From assembly GCF_003815035.1 (NCBI RefSeq), contig NZ_RKRK01000003.1:186001-250000 (forward strand): a stretch of DNA of 64,000 nucleotides, given 5' to 3'. The number at the start of each line of letters is the position of its first letter. Positions within the stretch are counted from its first letter, which is position 1. Of the stretch, positions 45,434-54,909 are shown piece after piece. Source of the stretch: Abyssicoccus albus. GTDB lineage: Bacteria; Bacillota; Bacilli; Staphylococcales; Abyssicoccaceae. The notes beneath the pieces are model-generated. The model searched no databases. It saw only the letters and a program-made list of their open reading frames with translations, and had not been told where the DNA came from. Made by a program: the position numbers and the translations under genes.

Positions 45434-45733
45434 TTACTGACCTCCCTTATATTCCATCATACCACCGTCTACATTAACCGCATCAATGTCATGCCGATTC
45501 AAAAACATCGCAACATCCGCACTTCGTCCACCACTTTTACATACAATGTAATATTTTTGATCCTGATCAAATTCATCTAAACGATTCGGTACATCATTCA
45601 TTGGGATATGCTCTGCCCCATCAATCATCCCGAACTGTACCTCAAAATCCTCACGCACATCGATAATATTTAACGATTCACCTAATGAAATTTTAGACTC
45701 TAATTCACTCATTTGAATTTCTTTGATTTCCAT
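45434..45733 (-). CDS. Single-domain rhodanese
   Basis: 99 residues with DVREDFEVQFGMIDGAEHIP and the active loop VCKSGGRS. It can move sulfane sulfur between thiols. I start at the ATG at 45733 (AAGGAAGGTG upstream); the long upstream frame overlaps the PadR gene and is not supported. Lies apart from the cst operon. Confidence 0.85.
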   Translation of the reverse strand: MEIKEIQMSELESKISLGESLNIIDVREDFEVQFGMIDGAEHIPMNDVPNRLDEFDQDQKYYIVCKSGGRSADVAMFLNRHDIDAVNVDGGMMEYKGGQ

Positions 45734-45802
45734 AATAAACACCTTCCTTATTTCACCATTATACAGATGTTTGACATCACAAAACAAATAAAGTACGATG
45801 TA

Positions 45803-45841
45803 GTTAGCTACTTTGCTATACATAGTAGCTAACTTTATACA
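45803..45841 (+). promoter_or_regulatory. PadR promoter with inverted repeat
   Basis: GTTAGCTAC (45803-45811) and GTAGCTAAC (45825-45833) form a 9-bp inverted repeat. It surrounds the -35 of TTGCTA (45813-45818), 17 nt, TATACA (45836-45841). Probably the autoregulatory site of the PadR gene. Confidence 0.55.
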
Positions 45842-45872
45842 GGGTACCTTGTAATACAAAGTAGGTGGGAGA

Positions 45873-46208
45873 ATGGCTAAAAGAACACAGTTATTAAAGG
45901 GGATCATCGATGCGTGTATTCTTAAAATCATTAGTCGGGAAGTAATCTATGGGTATGAATTATCTCAACGATTGCAACAATATGGATTAGATAATATTAG
46001 TGAGGGGACAATCTATCCAGTATTATTGAGACTACAAAAAAACGACTTGATTTATAGTGAATACCGCAAATCTGACTTAGGGCCAAAGCGAAAATATTAT
46101 TTCATCACAAGCAAAGGGGAAGAAGAACTTGAACAAATGGTTCATGAATGGCAGCAAATTCATGAACCGATTCAAAATATTTTAAAAGGGGATGGAGTCA
46201 ATGAATGA
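45873..46208 (+). CDS. PadR-family transcriptional regulator
   Basis: 111 residues. The winged helix shows LKGIIDACILKIISREVIYG, then YELSQRL, SEGTIYPVLLRLQKNDLI and GPKRKYYFITSKGEEEL, typical of PadR/PF03551. It overlaps the membrane-protein gene by 8 nt. This regulator-membrane protein pairing is common and usually reports envelope stress or drugs. Confidence 0.87.
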   Translation: MAKRTQLLKGIIDACILKIISREVIYGYELSQRLQQYGLDNISEGTIYPVLLRLQKNDLIYSEYRKSDLGPKRKYYFITSKGEEELEQMVHEWQQIHEPIQNILKGDGVNE

Positions 46209-46872
46209 AGATCAACTTGCTCATGAAAATAATGAGCTCCGTAAACAACTCACTAAGTACAATAAAAAGGTTTATGAAAATATATTAATGTACATTAGAA
46301 CTTCTCTTAGAACATCTAAAGAAACTGAAGAAGTACTCATGGAAGTTTTAGAGCATACAATACAAGCTCAAAAACAAGGAAAAGATATCCATACAATGAT
46401 TGGCGATAATCCAAAAGCTTATGCTAAGGAAATTACAGATGCCTTACCTTATCCAAGAAAATTAGTCATGCCAATCATTTCACTCATCATGATTTTCTTT
46501 GGATTTTACTTTATGGGTGGTGGTATTTCAGATTATATTGTTGATTTCTTTTTCAATATTCCACCACAAACAACTTATGGAATTATTCCTTTTATAACGG
46601 GGATTTTTGTGACATTGATTTCATTTGTATTTTTCTTTATAGGGGTAGTATTTTTCATAAAACACATCCCATTTATAGTGAAGTTTCAGCTTACTGAATT
46701 TTTACTTATATGGGTTATATCTTCATTATTTACATTAATATTAATCGGCGCATATTTCCTGATCCTTCAAATGAATCAAGGAGCTACCTTTGAGTTTCCT
46801 TCACTCCTGAAAATGGTAGTCGGTTCAATACTATTATTAAGTGCCTACATTGCTTATCGATTTAATAAATAA
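46201..46872 (+). CDS. DUF1129-like membrane protein paired with PadR
   Basis: 223 residues. The first 90 are cytosolic and helical (ENNELRKQLTKYNKKVYENI; DNPKAYAKEITDALPYP), as in DUF1129/HAAS proteins. Four to six membrane helices follow. The ATG at 46201 is chosen because AAAAGGGG lies about 9 nt upstream. Translationally coupled to padR; probably co-regulated with it. Confidence 0.7.
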   Translation: MNEDQLAHENNELRKQLTKYNKKVYENILMYIRTSLRTSKETEEVLMEVLEHTIQAQKQGKDIHTMIGDNPKAYAKEITDALPYPRKLVMPIISLIMIFFGFYFMGGGISDYIVDFFFNIPPQTTYGIIPFITGIFVTLISFVFFFIGVVFFIKHIPFIVKFQLTEFLLIWVISSLFTLILIGAYFLILQMNQGATFEFPSLLKMVVGSILLLSAYIAYRFNK

Positions 46873-46920
46873 ACTCGTCTATGGTACGCTTGTATCAACA
46901 AATCTTTAAGGAGTGTCACG

Positions 46921-47646
46921 ATGCAAAATATTAAAGGAAAAGTTGCGCTTGTTACCGGAGCTTCAAAGGGGTTAGGTTATGCGATTGCAATGGGTCTTGC
47001 TCAAGAAGGCGTTCATGTGGCAATCACTTCTAGAGACCTTGATGAAGTGAACGCAGCGAAAGAAAAAATTTCTCAGGAAATATCAGATAGTAAAATTATC
47101 GCGATTAAAGCAGATATGGCTGTTGAAGAAGACATTCAACAGATGGTGAATACTGTTAATTCAGAGCTCGGTGAAATCGATATTTTGATTAATAACGCTG
47201 GTCAAATGGATTACACACCATTTATGGAATCTAGCGAAGCGCGTTTTCGCGAAATGATGGAGACGAATGTATTCGGTATGTATCGCGCGATGAAACTTGT
47301 GCTACCTTCTATGCAACAACGTCAAACTGGGGATATCATTAATGTTTCCTCGATGTCAGGATTGAAAGGAACGAAAGGGAGTGCACTGTATTCAGCAACA
47401 AAATATGCAGTGATTGGATTGAGTGAAGGTGCGATGCAAGATGTTAGAACAGATAATGTTAGAATTTCGACAATTACGCCGTCAGCGATTTTGACAGACC
47501 GAACACGTGGTAAACTAAAAGAAGAATCAATGATGCACGCAAGTGATGTCGCGGATATTATCGTCAACCAATTAAAGCTTGAACAACGTACATTGATGAA
47601 AACAAGCCAAATGTGGGCAACAAATCCAATCCCATTGGATCAATAA
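46921..47646 (+). CDS. Short-chain dehydrogenase/reductase (FabG-like)
   Basis: 241 residues. TGASKGLGYAIA (cofactor loop), NNAGQMDYT, the catalytic Ser in NVSSMSGLKG and YSATKYAVIG (YxxxK). AAGGAGTG precedes the ATG. A general 3-oxoacyl or alcohol reductase; substrate unknown. Confidence 0.88.
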   Translation: MQNIKGKVALVTGASKGLGYAIAMGLAQEGVHVAITSRDLDEVNAAKEKISQEISDSKIIAIKADMAVEEDIQQMVNTVNSELGEIDILINNAGQMDYTPFMESSEARFREMMETNVFGMYRAMKLVLPSMQQRQTGDIINVSSMSGLKGTKGSALYSATKYAVIGLSEGAMQDVRTDNVRISTITPSAILTDRTRGKLKEESMMHASDVADIIVNQLKLEQRTLMKTSQMWATNPIPLDQ

Positions 47647-47667
47647 TATAATACGAGGTGTTTAATT

Positions 47668-47956
47668 ATGTCAGGAATATATCGAATTCATCGAAGGCCG
47701 AATTATGGCTCATGCAGAGAGTGAAGAAGAAGAGAACGGATTATATTCTGAATGTGAGAAAAAACGCCCTGAGCTTCATGATGCGATTCAACAGTTAAAA
47801 CGCGATCATAATATTATGGGTCAAATCATTTTGAAGATGAAAAATGATTTAGAATCTAATAATATTGATCGTGATCAACTTGTTGATTACGCTTCAAGTA
47901 TTTTAATCGTCAATGAAATCCACTCAAGAGACGAAGAATTGAAATTATTGAAATAA
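47668..47956 (+). pseudogene. Truncated, frameshifted hemerythrin-like gene
   Basis: After a good ribosome site (GAGGTG) the ATG at 47668 reads only three sensible codons before the frame is lost. One base further on, the frame gives EYIEFIEGRIMAHAESEEEE, then NGLYSECEKKRPELHDAIQQ and LKRDHNIM, and continues to NEIHSRDEELKLLK. This is the C-terminal half of a hemerythrin HHE protein. The N-terminal helices, with some of the iron ligands, are absent. A start at the internal ATG (47705) would give an 83-residue fragment. Confidence 0.65.
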
Positions 47957-47967
47957 AACGGAAATGG

Positions 47968-48176
47968 TGCGCGTAAAATCAATTTACGCGCACCATTTCT
48001 TACTTTTCAACTCTTTTCACTATTATCATGCGCGCAAATCCAATTTGCGCGCACCATTTCTCACTTTTCAACTCTTTTCACTATTATCATGCGCGCAAAT
48101 CCAATTTACGCGCACCATTCCCTGCTTTTTATCCTTTTTCGCTATTATCATGCGCGCAAATACGATTTGCGCGCAC
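47968..48176. repeat. Palindrome array of family 2 (GCGCGC), four copies, 61-bp pitch
   Basis: Palindromes TGCGCGCAAA / TTTGCGCGCA (copy 1 has TGCGCGTAAA) start at 47968, 48029, 48090 and 48151, all 61 bp apart. The linkers (ACTTTTCAACTCTTTTCACT and similar) are nearly identical. The array fills the convergent gap up to the permease stop. It is the same family as the pair at 13.2 kb. Confidence 0.92.
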
Positions 48177-48184
48177 CATATTCA

Positions 48185-49408
48185 TTAAGCTTTCTTCTTT
48201 TTCTTAAAGAACTTCCATAAACTGCTTTCTGTTGACAATACACTCTTCTTGTATACTCTACCAGTAAACCAAACAATGATAATACATGAGATGACCATTA
48301 AGGCAATCCCAATCCAAATCATATAATCTGGTGTCACACTACTTATAGATCGAAGTGGCATCAACAATGGTGTGAATGGTGGGAAGTAACTTGCGATTTC
48401 TACGATTTTGCTACTTGGTGATGCGGTATTAAAGATCGCGATATAGAATCCGATTAATAACGCAAATGTCAGTGGCATGAACGCTTGTTGGAAGTCTTCC
48501 ATACGATTTACAAATGAACCGAGTAATGCGGCAACACTTAAGTAAAAAACAAGTCCTAATACAGTAAAGATAATTGTATAGATGACAAGTGGTGTTGTTT
48601 GTTCATTCGCTTCAAGTCCAATTTCTTTCGTAAATTCAGAGATATCAAATACTTGCATACAAATATATGATGTTGCGGCTAATATAATAACTTGCAATAA
48701 ACTAACACTAATCATGGCAAATACTTTCGCCATCACGTGATGCACTGGCTTAATGCTCGAGACAATCATCTCAATAACGCGTGATGATTTTTCTGTTGCG
48801 ATCTCCATTCCAATTTGACTCGAATAGTTAATGATAATAAAGAACATTAAAATAATGCCACCATACACGATAATGTAATTAAGAATATTCATTTCATCGA
48901 AGTCGAATCCTTCTTTCGGCCCGTCTTCTCCATCTGATTCGACTTCGAACTTAACTTCTGGCACTTCACTTAACTTCTTCATATCATCCGGTGAAAGCTC
49001 TAATTCTTGCATGACTTCACCTTGTTTCAACGTTGTAATCGCTCCATTGATTGATTGCTTCTCAGGTTCACCGATTTCTTCTTTCGCTGTCGCTGTCACT
49101 TCATTTAAATCATCACCAATATTGACGACAATACCTTCCGCATCTTTCGGTGCTTCATCATGAAGCAATACATCATAGTCTTTCAGCGTTTCTTTCAGCT
49201 GCGCTTCAACCGGTTGAAGTTTATTCTGATCTCCTACGAGATGGACTTCTTTTACCGTGTCATCTTCACCTTGGAACAGTTCAATAATCTTGTTTGCATT
49301 ACTCGCTGCTACAATGAGTAAAATGGTAATTAACGTTGTTGCGATAAAACTTTTGCTCGTCACTTTGCCGAGGAACGTTTGCATGAATGTAATCCAAAAT
49401 TTATTCAT
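48185..49408 (-). CDS. ABC-2 type permease (YhaP/NatB-like)
   Basis: 407 residues. One N-terminal helix (about 18-35), an extracytoplasmic domain (about 40-175), then six helices. The ABC-2 motif is visible in EIATEKSSRVIEMIVSSIKP. The ATG at 49408 overlaps the ATPase stop by 8 nt (ATGAATAA). With the ATPase it forms an exporter similar to Bacillus YhaQP or NatAB (sodium or drug efflux). Substrate unknown. Confidence 0.85.
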   Translation of the reverse strand: MNKFWITFMQTFLGKVTSKSFIATTLITILLIVAASNANKIIELFQGEDDTVKEVHLVGDQNKLQPVEAQLKETLKDYDVLLHDEAPKDAEGIVVNIGDDLNEVTATAKEEIGEPEKQSINGAITTLKQGEVMQELELSPDDMKKLSEVPEVKFEVESDGEDGPKEGFDFDEMNILNYIIVYGGIILMFFIIINYSSQIGMEIATEKSSRVIEMIVSSIKPVHHVMAKVFAMISVSLLQVIILAATSYICMQVFDISEFTKEIGLEANEQTTPLVIYTIIFTVLGLVFYLSVAALLGSFVNRMEDFQQAFMPLTFALLIGFYIAIFNTASPSSKIVEIASYFPPFTPLLMPLRSISSVTPDYMIWIGIALMVISCIIIVWFTGRVYKKSVLSTESSLWKFFKKKKKA

Positions 49409-50300
49409 CGACACGACCTACTTTCTGTATGAAGATATCATTAATTGAAGGTTCTTGAACTTCGAAACGTTTGAAGTATCCAAGTTCAATAATTCTCTTA
49501 AAGATTGGTTCTGCGTATGATTCATCTTCCAGTTTAATCGTATGCTTATTGCGTACTGATTTCATTGATAGTACACCTGGCATTTCACGAACGAAATCAA
49601 TTGGATGCTCTCCTTCGATGACTAATGTCTTCTGACCGAAATCATGTTTGATCTGTTCGATATTTCCACTCACAACTTGTTTTCCTTTGTTAAGTATACA
49701 CATCTCTTCACATAATTCTTCGACATGTTCCATCCGATGCGTACTGAAGATAATCGTCGCACCTTCTTCATTCAATTGTTTAATTGCACCTTTCAAGATT
49801 TCAACGTTGACAGGATCTAATCCACTGAATGGCTCATCTAGAATCATTAATTTCGGACGGTGTAAAATGGATGCGATCAGCTGAATTTTCTGTTGATTTC
49901 CTTTTGATAACTTTTCGATTTTTTTCGACTTATTCTCAGTCACTTCGAAACGCTCTAACCAGTAATCAATCTCTTGGTTGCACTTCGACTTACTTAAGCC
50001 TTTCAGTTGTCCTAAGTATTGTAACTGCTCTTCGACTTTCAGCTTAGGGTTTAACCCTCGTTCCTCAGGTAAGTAACCAATCGTGTCCGTTACTCCATAA
50101 TCTATACGCTGACCATTGAACGTTGCAGTCCCTTCACTAATCGGTAACAACCCGAGAATCATTCTGAAGGTCGTCGTCTTACCAGCACCATTTCCCCCTA
50201 AGAAGCCAAACATTCTCCCCGGTTCAATCGTTAAATTGACATTATCTACGGCTGTGAACTCACCAAACCGCTTCGTCAACCCTTCTAACTTTAATGTCAT
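49401..50300 (-). CDS. ABC transporter ATPase (YhaQ/NatA-like)
   Basis: 299 residues. Walker A GGNGAGKTT, signature LSKGNQQKIQL, Walker B LMILDEPFSGLDP and the switch His in STHRMEHVEELC. The C-terminal 80 residues match NatA-like exporters. It follows a DUF3169 membrane protein and an XRE regulator, probably one operon. Confidence 0.92.
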   Translation of the reverse strand: MTLKLEGLTKRFGEFTAVDNVNLTIEPGRMFGFLGGNGAGKTTTFRMILGLLPISEGTATFNGQRIDYGVTDTIGYLPEERGLNPKLKVEEQLQYLGQLKGLSKSKCNQEIDYWLERFEVTENKSKKIEKLSKGNQQKIQLIASILHRPKLMILDEPFSGLDPVNVEILKGAIKQLNEEGATIIFSTHRMEHVEELCEEMCILNKGKQVVSGNIEQIKHDFGQKTLVIEGEHPIDFVREMPGVLSMKSVRNKHTIKLEDESYAEPIFKRIIELGYFKRFEVQEPSINDIFIQKVGRVDE

Positions 50301-50317
50301 GCGCTTTCTCCCCTTTG

Positions 50318-51007
50318 TTATAATTTGTCACGAATTTTTAAATAGTAAGTAGTTTTGCCAATAATTAAAACGAGTGTAATTAATGCAATGGCAACAACTT
50401 GTGATTGTCCACTATTCACATCATATAAAAATAGAATAACCATGACAAACACTAATGTCGTATTAAATGCTTTATAAGATGAAAACAAGCCGTTTAGCAT
50501 TACATGTTTCTCTCCATCATCACTTGCTTGAAATAACTTCTCTTGAAACTTAGGATCCTTAACAGATGGCAAATTCTGTTCTGGATAAATTAAATTCATC
50601 ATCTCAAAAAATTTTATAACAATGAACACCTTGATTATAAGGCTTAAAACAATAGCCCAAAATAAATAACGGTTTAACGTAAAAGAAATAGTACATAAGG
50701 TAAAAAAGTCTATCGACATGGATACCTCTATACAATACATCATATATAAGTATCGATTGTATAACCAAACTTGATATTCATCATTATCCGTCTCGTAGCC
50801 TCTAGCTTTAAGAGATCTTTTTAGTGAATACGAGAAATAAATCGATAGAGCAAATAAAAATAACCCGAACGTAAAAACAATGACAATAACAGTCCATAAA
50901 TCAATATAATTCACTATATCAAATTCAGTTTCCCCTATAAATGTAACACCTAATATACCACCAAGAATACCGCCGATGATCATATACAAAATCGTACGCT
51001 TTATCAT
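50318..51007 (-). CDS. DUF3169-family membrane protein
   Basis: 229 residues, six helices. The segment KARGYETDNDEYQVWLYNRY with a long cytosolic loop between helix pairs fits DUF3169, commonly found with an XRE regulator. It overlaps the XRE stop by 1 nt (TAATG). Confidence 0.75.
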   Translation of the reverse strand: MIKRTILYMIIGGILGGILGVTFIGETEFDIVNYIDLWTVIVIVFTFGLFLFALSIYFSYSLKRSLKARGYETDNDEYQVWLYNRYLYMMYCIEVSMSIDFFTLCTISFTLNRYLFWAIVLSLIIKVFIVIKFFEMMNLIYPEQNLPSVKDPKFQEKLFQASDDGEKHVMLNGLFSSYKAFNTTLVFVMVILFLYDVNSGQSQVVAIALITLVLIIGKTTYYLKIRDKL

Positions 51008-51216
51008 TATAATTCCTCCTCATCAAATATAAAAATATCATCGATGGACTCGCCGAGTATTTTGGATAACCTTTTCGCAATGATGAGAGACGGAATGTAT
51101 TCTTCACGCTCAATCAAACTTACTGTTTGTCTAGAAATTTTAGCCTTTTTAGCTAATTCAGTTTGATTCATGTTGTGACGTGCTCGTAATTCTTTCAATC
51201 TAGTCTTCACATACAT
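51007..51216 (-). CDS. XRE-family repressor (small)
   Basis: 69 residues, little more than one HTH: TELAKKAKISRQTVSLIERE, then EYIPSLIIAKRLSKILG. The ATG at 51216 has GGAGGTGTA just upstream. A 36-bp palindrome covers its promoter, so it is probably autoregulated and controls the DUF3169-ABC operon. Confidence 0.87.
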   Translation of the reverse strand: MYVKTRLKELRARHNMNQTELAKKAKISRQTVSLIEREEYIPSLIIAKRLSKILGESIDDIFIFDEEEL

Positions 51217-51245
51217 TACACCTCCACAATTAATGTACAATATAC

Positions 51246-51281
51246 TTATCATTTTGACAAGTATATTTGTCAAAATGATAA
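51246..51281 (-). promoter_or_regulatory. 36-bp palindromic operator of the XRE operon
   Basis: A perfect inverted repeat with 15-bp arms (TTATCATTTTGACAA and its complement) around 6 nt. A TTGACA and a TTGTCA lie within it on the minus strand, so promoter and operator coincide. Confidence 0.75.
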
Positions 51282-51288
51282 ATTCTTT

Positions 51289-51314
51289 CATAAAAAAACC
51301 CCTCTCACGAGGGA
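51289..51314 (-). terminator. Terminator after mqo
   Basis: Minus strand AATCCCTC-GTGA-GAGGGGTT followed by TTTTTT. It separates mqo from the XRE promoter. Confidence 0.88.
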
Positions 51315-51324
51315 TTCCTTTCAT

Positions 51325-52797
51325 CTATTCATTTAATCCGAGCGTTTTTGCTGTGTCTTTATTGATTTCTCTAAACAAGTCAGGGTTATCCGTTAATAAT
51401 TGGCCATAACTTGGAATCATTTCTTTTAATTTAGCGTCCCATTCATCCATACGTTCTGGGAAGCACTTTCCTAGTAAATCAGTCATGACAGATACAGCGG
51501 TACTTGCGCCTGGACTTGCACCAAGTAATGCGGCGATTGAACCGTTGTCACTTGTGACGACTTCTGTTCCGAATTGAAGTGTCCCTTTACCGCCTGTTTC
51601 TGTATCTTTAATGACTTGTACACGTTGACCTGCGATGGTCGTTGACCAATCTGCATCCTTCGCTGTTGGTACAAACTTACGTAAATCTTCCATTCGATCT
51701 TCATGCGATAACATTAATTGACCGATTAAGTATTTCGTCAGTGGCATTTCTTTCGCACCAGATGCGAGCATCGTCGTCACATTATATGGTTTCACTGATT
51801 GAATCAAATCAAGGTACGATCCACTTTTTAAGAATTTCGGTGAAAACCCTGCGAATGGTCCGAACAATAATGTTCTCTTTCCGTCAATATAGCGCGTATC
51901 TAAATGCGGTACACTCATTGGTGGTGCACCGACTTCAGCTTTACCGTAAACTTTCGCTAAATGTTGATCTGCGATCGATTCTTCTGAACACGTTAAGAAC
52001 ACACCACTCACTGGGAATCCTCCAACATGTTTAGATTGCTTAATACCTGTTTTCTGTAATAACGGTAATGCATGACCACCTGCTCCAATAAATACGAAGT
52101 CCGCGTTGTAATAGTCTGTCTTACCAAATTGACGATCTCGGACTTCTAGTTGCCAACTTCCGTCTTCTACTTCTTTAAAGTTCTTCACTTCATGTGAATA
52201 ATGAATTTCAACACCTTGTGCCTCAAGATCTTCAAATAAATCTTTCGTCAATTGACCGAAGTTCACATCTGTTCCAGCATCCATCTTACTCATCGCAATT
52301 GGCTCATCCGATGTACGACCTTCCATCATGAGAGGTGCCCACTCGCTCAGCTCAGATTTACTATCACTGAATTCCATGCCTTCGAATAAAACATTCCCAT
52401 TTAACATTTCTACACGTTTCTTTAAGAACTCGACATTCTCTTTACCAAGAACGAAGCTCATATGTGGTACCGGCATAATAAATCGTGAAGGGTCTTGTAA
52501 CTTCCCTTCTTTCACTAAATAGCTCCAAAATTGTTTAGACACTTGGAATTGCTCATTGACATTGATCGCTTTCTTAATATCAATGACACCATTCGGCTGT
52601 TCTTTCGTATAGTTCAATTCACACAATGCTGAATGTCCTGTTCCAGCGTTGTTCCACACATTCGATGACTCTTGAGCTGGTCCATCTAATTTCTCGAACA
52701 CTCTAATTGAAAGTGTTGGGTCTAATTTTTTTAGGAGCGTTCCAAGCGTTGCACTCATAATGCCCCCACCAATTAATATGACATCTGTCTTATTCAT
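51325..52797 (-). CDS. mqo: Malate:quinone oxidoreductase
   Basis: 490 residues, FAD enzyme at the inner face of the membrane. The FAD loop is [14 protein letters not shown], and [19 protein letters not shown] is diagnostic for Mqo. It oxidises malate to oxaloacetate and feeds electrons to menaquinone, so it links the TCA cycle with the terminal oxidases (such as the cba oxidase nearby). Confidence 0.95.
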   Translation of the reverse strand: MNKTDVILIGGGIMSATLGTLLKKLDPTLSIRVFEKLDGPAQESSNVWNNAGTGHSALCELNYTKEQPNGVIDIKKAINVNEQFQVSKQFWSYLVKEGKLQDPSRFIMPVPHMSFVLGKENVEFLKKRVEMLNGNVLFEGMEFSDSKSELSEWAPLMMEGRTSDEPIAMSKMDAGTDVNFGQLTKDLFEDLEAQGVEIHYSHEVKNFKEVEDGSWQLEVRDRQFGKTDYYNADFVFIGAGGHALPLLQKTGIKQSKHVGGFPVSGVFLTCSEESIADQHLAKVYGKAEVGAPPMSVPHLDTRYIDGKRTLLFGPFAGFSPKFLKSGSYLDLIQSVKPYNVTTMLASGAKEMPLTKYLIGQLMLSHEDRMEDLRKFVPTAKDADWSTTIAGQRVQVIKDTETGGKGTLQFGTEVVTSDNGSIAALLGASPGASTAVSVMTDLLGKCFPERMDEWDAKLKEMIPSYGQLLTDNPDLFREINKDTAKTLGLNE

Positions 52798-52874
52798 GAT
52801 AATATTGCCCCCTAGTAAATTTCATCATACTTATTATAACGCTTTTCACATCGTTTAAAAAGCGTTTTCAAAAT

Positions 52875-54110
52875 CTACATCGCATCATCATTACCATATA
52901 TTTCTTTTTGCCATGCACTTTTTTTAAGCTTTTTATAATAAACATAGAGTCTATATGTTGAATAAACTTTGTGTTTTAACGATTTTTCATTATAATACTT
53001 AAGTGGTCGATAAATTGCTTTTTGTTTAGAAAGTTCATTTACCTCAAGATGTAATGAATTTTCATTAATATATTTCTTTAATAGAGGAATAGGTATAAAG
53101 CTAAATAGCACTTTATTATTCATGTAATATAACTTATTTGATTTCTCTTCAATTAAATCATCAATCAGTAATTGTGACATTGAACGTTTAGAACTATTAA
53201 TGTAAGAACTTCCTCTACCTATTCTTAAATTCGCTTCAAAAAATTTATATTTCCCGTCTTTTTTATCATATTTTAAATCGAAATTAGCAAATCCCTGATA
53301 TCCAATCCCCTCCATCAAAGATTTCGCTTGATCCATTACAGTCTTATTATATCGACTAATCATTGCTAAATAGTTGCCAACGCTAATTAATTCAGGGTCT
53401 TGTAAAAGTACTTGAGCAAATGATATAAATTGTGCTTTTTTGGATTGATTCGCATAATAGACAATATCATATAAAGTGGTATCTGATCCTTCAATATATT
53501 CTTGTATAATCAGTGCACCTTTATAGTTACTTTGTGTATATATTAATTGAATCGTTTCATTGATTTCATCATATGAATTTAAATAATAAATTTTTTGCTT
53601 CCCTTCAAAAGACTCTGTATAAGTTGATGAATCATCAACTTTTAATATAACAGGAAATTGAATTGATTCATTAAAAGAAGGATCTCCAAAATGATGAACA
53701 TATGTTTCTGGAATATCAACATTAAATGCTTTGCACGTTTCATAAAAATTGCGTTTATAAAATAATTTATTAAATTGATCCGTTGTTGGAACGTTTAATT
53801 TATAATATTTTTTTAATTCATCTTGATATTTAACGACCAAAGATAAATATTTGTCAGACGTCGGTAACAAGATTAATGTTTGTTTAGGGTGTTTTGATGC
53901 AACCTCGATTAAACTATTCAAAAACGATTCATCTTCATATATATTAGGACATACTTCGTAACGTTTAAATAATGATGAATATTTAGTCATTTTCAAATAG
54001 TCCTGTGCAACAATCAGACATTCCATTCCAAATTGTTTATCAAAGTCTACTGCGTACGAATATGCATGTTCTGTGGGGCCTAAAATTACAGGTAAAATAT
54101 TTTGCTCCAA
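52875..54110 (-). CDS. ATP-grasp ligase related to D-aspartate ligase
   Basis: 411 residues. An N-terminal Rossmann-like part (ILPVILGPTEHAYSYAVDFD), then ATP-grasp motifs FPVILKVDDSSTYTESFEGK, ALIIQEYIEGSDTTLYD, the metal-binding stretch GYQGFANFDLKYDKKDGKYK and FEANLRIGRGSSYI. The order and wording resemble D-aspartate ligase (Aslfm) of Enterococcus faecium, which adds D-Asp to the lysine of the peptidoglycan stem. Substrate here is unknown; it could join an amino acid or act on another carboxylate. A stand-alone gene in normal A+T-rich composition. Confidence 0.75.
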   Translation of the reverse strand: MEQNILPVILGPTEHAYSYAVDFDKQFGMECLIVAQDYLKMTKYSSLFKRYEVCPNIYEDESFLNSLIEVASKHPKQTLILLPTSDKYLSLVVKYQDELKKYYKLNVPTTDQFNKLFYKRNFYETCKAFNVDIPETYVHHFGDPSFNESIQFPVILKVDDSSTYTESFEGKQKIYYLNSYDEINETIQLIYTQSNYKGALIIQEYIEGSDTTLYDIVYYANQSKKAQFISFAQVLLQDPELISVGNYLAMISRYNKTVMDQAKSLMEGIGYQGFANFDLKYDKKDGKYKFFEANLRIGRGSSYINSSKRSMSQLLIDDLIEEKSNKLYYMNNKVLFSFIPIPLLKKYINENSLHLEVNELSKQKAIYRPLKYYNEKSLKHKVYSTYRLYVYYKKLKKSAWQKEIYGNDDAM

Positions 54111-54227
54111 AGTAACAATCCTTTCATATTAAATAATTCTCTAAAGTATATAATAATATATTAACCTTTTGAGTTTAAAAAAAATAGTGTATGATGAAAA
54201 ATAAATGACACATTCAAAGGTGATTCA

Positions 54228-54902
54228 ATGTCTCTATCTAAACATTTAAAATCAATTAAAATGTTTGAAACATTAACAGACCAAGAACTAAAGTCCATAG
54301 AGCAAATATGTAAAACACGTCGAGTTGTCCGTCAAACTCATTTGTTTTATGAGCAAGAAACATTGACGCATTTCTATTTCATATTATCTGGCGATGTCAA
54401 AATTTATCGCGTTGACCAAGAAGGTCGCGAACAAATTATTAATTACTTTGGAACACATGAGATGTTTCCACATCATGCTTTGTTTCGAACAGGACAATAT
54501 CCAGCCAATGCGATTACCGTAAGCGACACAGAATTCATTACAATCGAGAAAGGTGAATTCGAAGAAATGTTAATCGCTCAACCTGAAGTGATGATCAAGA
54601 TGGTGCGTTATTTAGGCGATTTAATCGTTGATTTACAGAAACGATTACAACAAAAAGTACTATCCTCAACAACGCAACAAATTTTACATTTACTAAGACG
54701 TTTGTGTAAATCACATGGCAGTGCAATTGATCATGACAGGACATTGATTCGTCTCAAACTGACAAAACAAGACCTAGCAAATATGCTAGGTCTAACACGT
54801 GAAACAGTGAGTCGAAATGTATCCCACTTCAAAGCCGAAGGCATCGTTGAAGAGGACCAAGACGGTTATTTAATTATTAATCAATCTAAGATTAAATGGT
54901 AA
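54228..54902 (+). CDS. Crp/Fnr-family regulator
   Basis: 224 residues. The cyclic-nucleotide-binding-like beta roll (about 15-120: HFYFILSGDVKIYRVDQEGR) is followed by the dimer helix and the HTH LTKQDLANMLGLTRETVSRN. No FNR-type cysteine cluster is visible, so it does not look like an oxygen-sensing iron-sulfur FNR. It is convergent with the cba oxidase operon, whose promoter has a fitting box (58469-58484). Confidence 0.88.
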   Translation: MSLSKHLKSIKMFETLTDQELKSIEQICKTRRVVRQTHLFYEQETLTHFYFILSGDVKIYRVDQEGREQIINYFGTHEMFPHHALFRTGQYPANAITVSDTEFITIEKGEFEEMLIAQPEVMIKMVRYLGDLIVDLQKRLQQKVLSSTTQQILHLLRRLCKSHGSAIDHDRTLIRLKLTKQDLANMLGLTRETVSRNVSHFKAEGIVEEDQDGYLIINQSKIKW

Positions 54903-54909
54903 AATGAGA

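Noticed and set aside
45434-45931. Extended 165-residue version of the rhodanese
   Set aside because: The extra N terminus crosses the PadR promoter and the start of padR. The ATG at 45733 has a good ribosome site and gives the standard rhodanese length.
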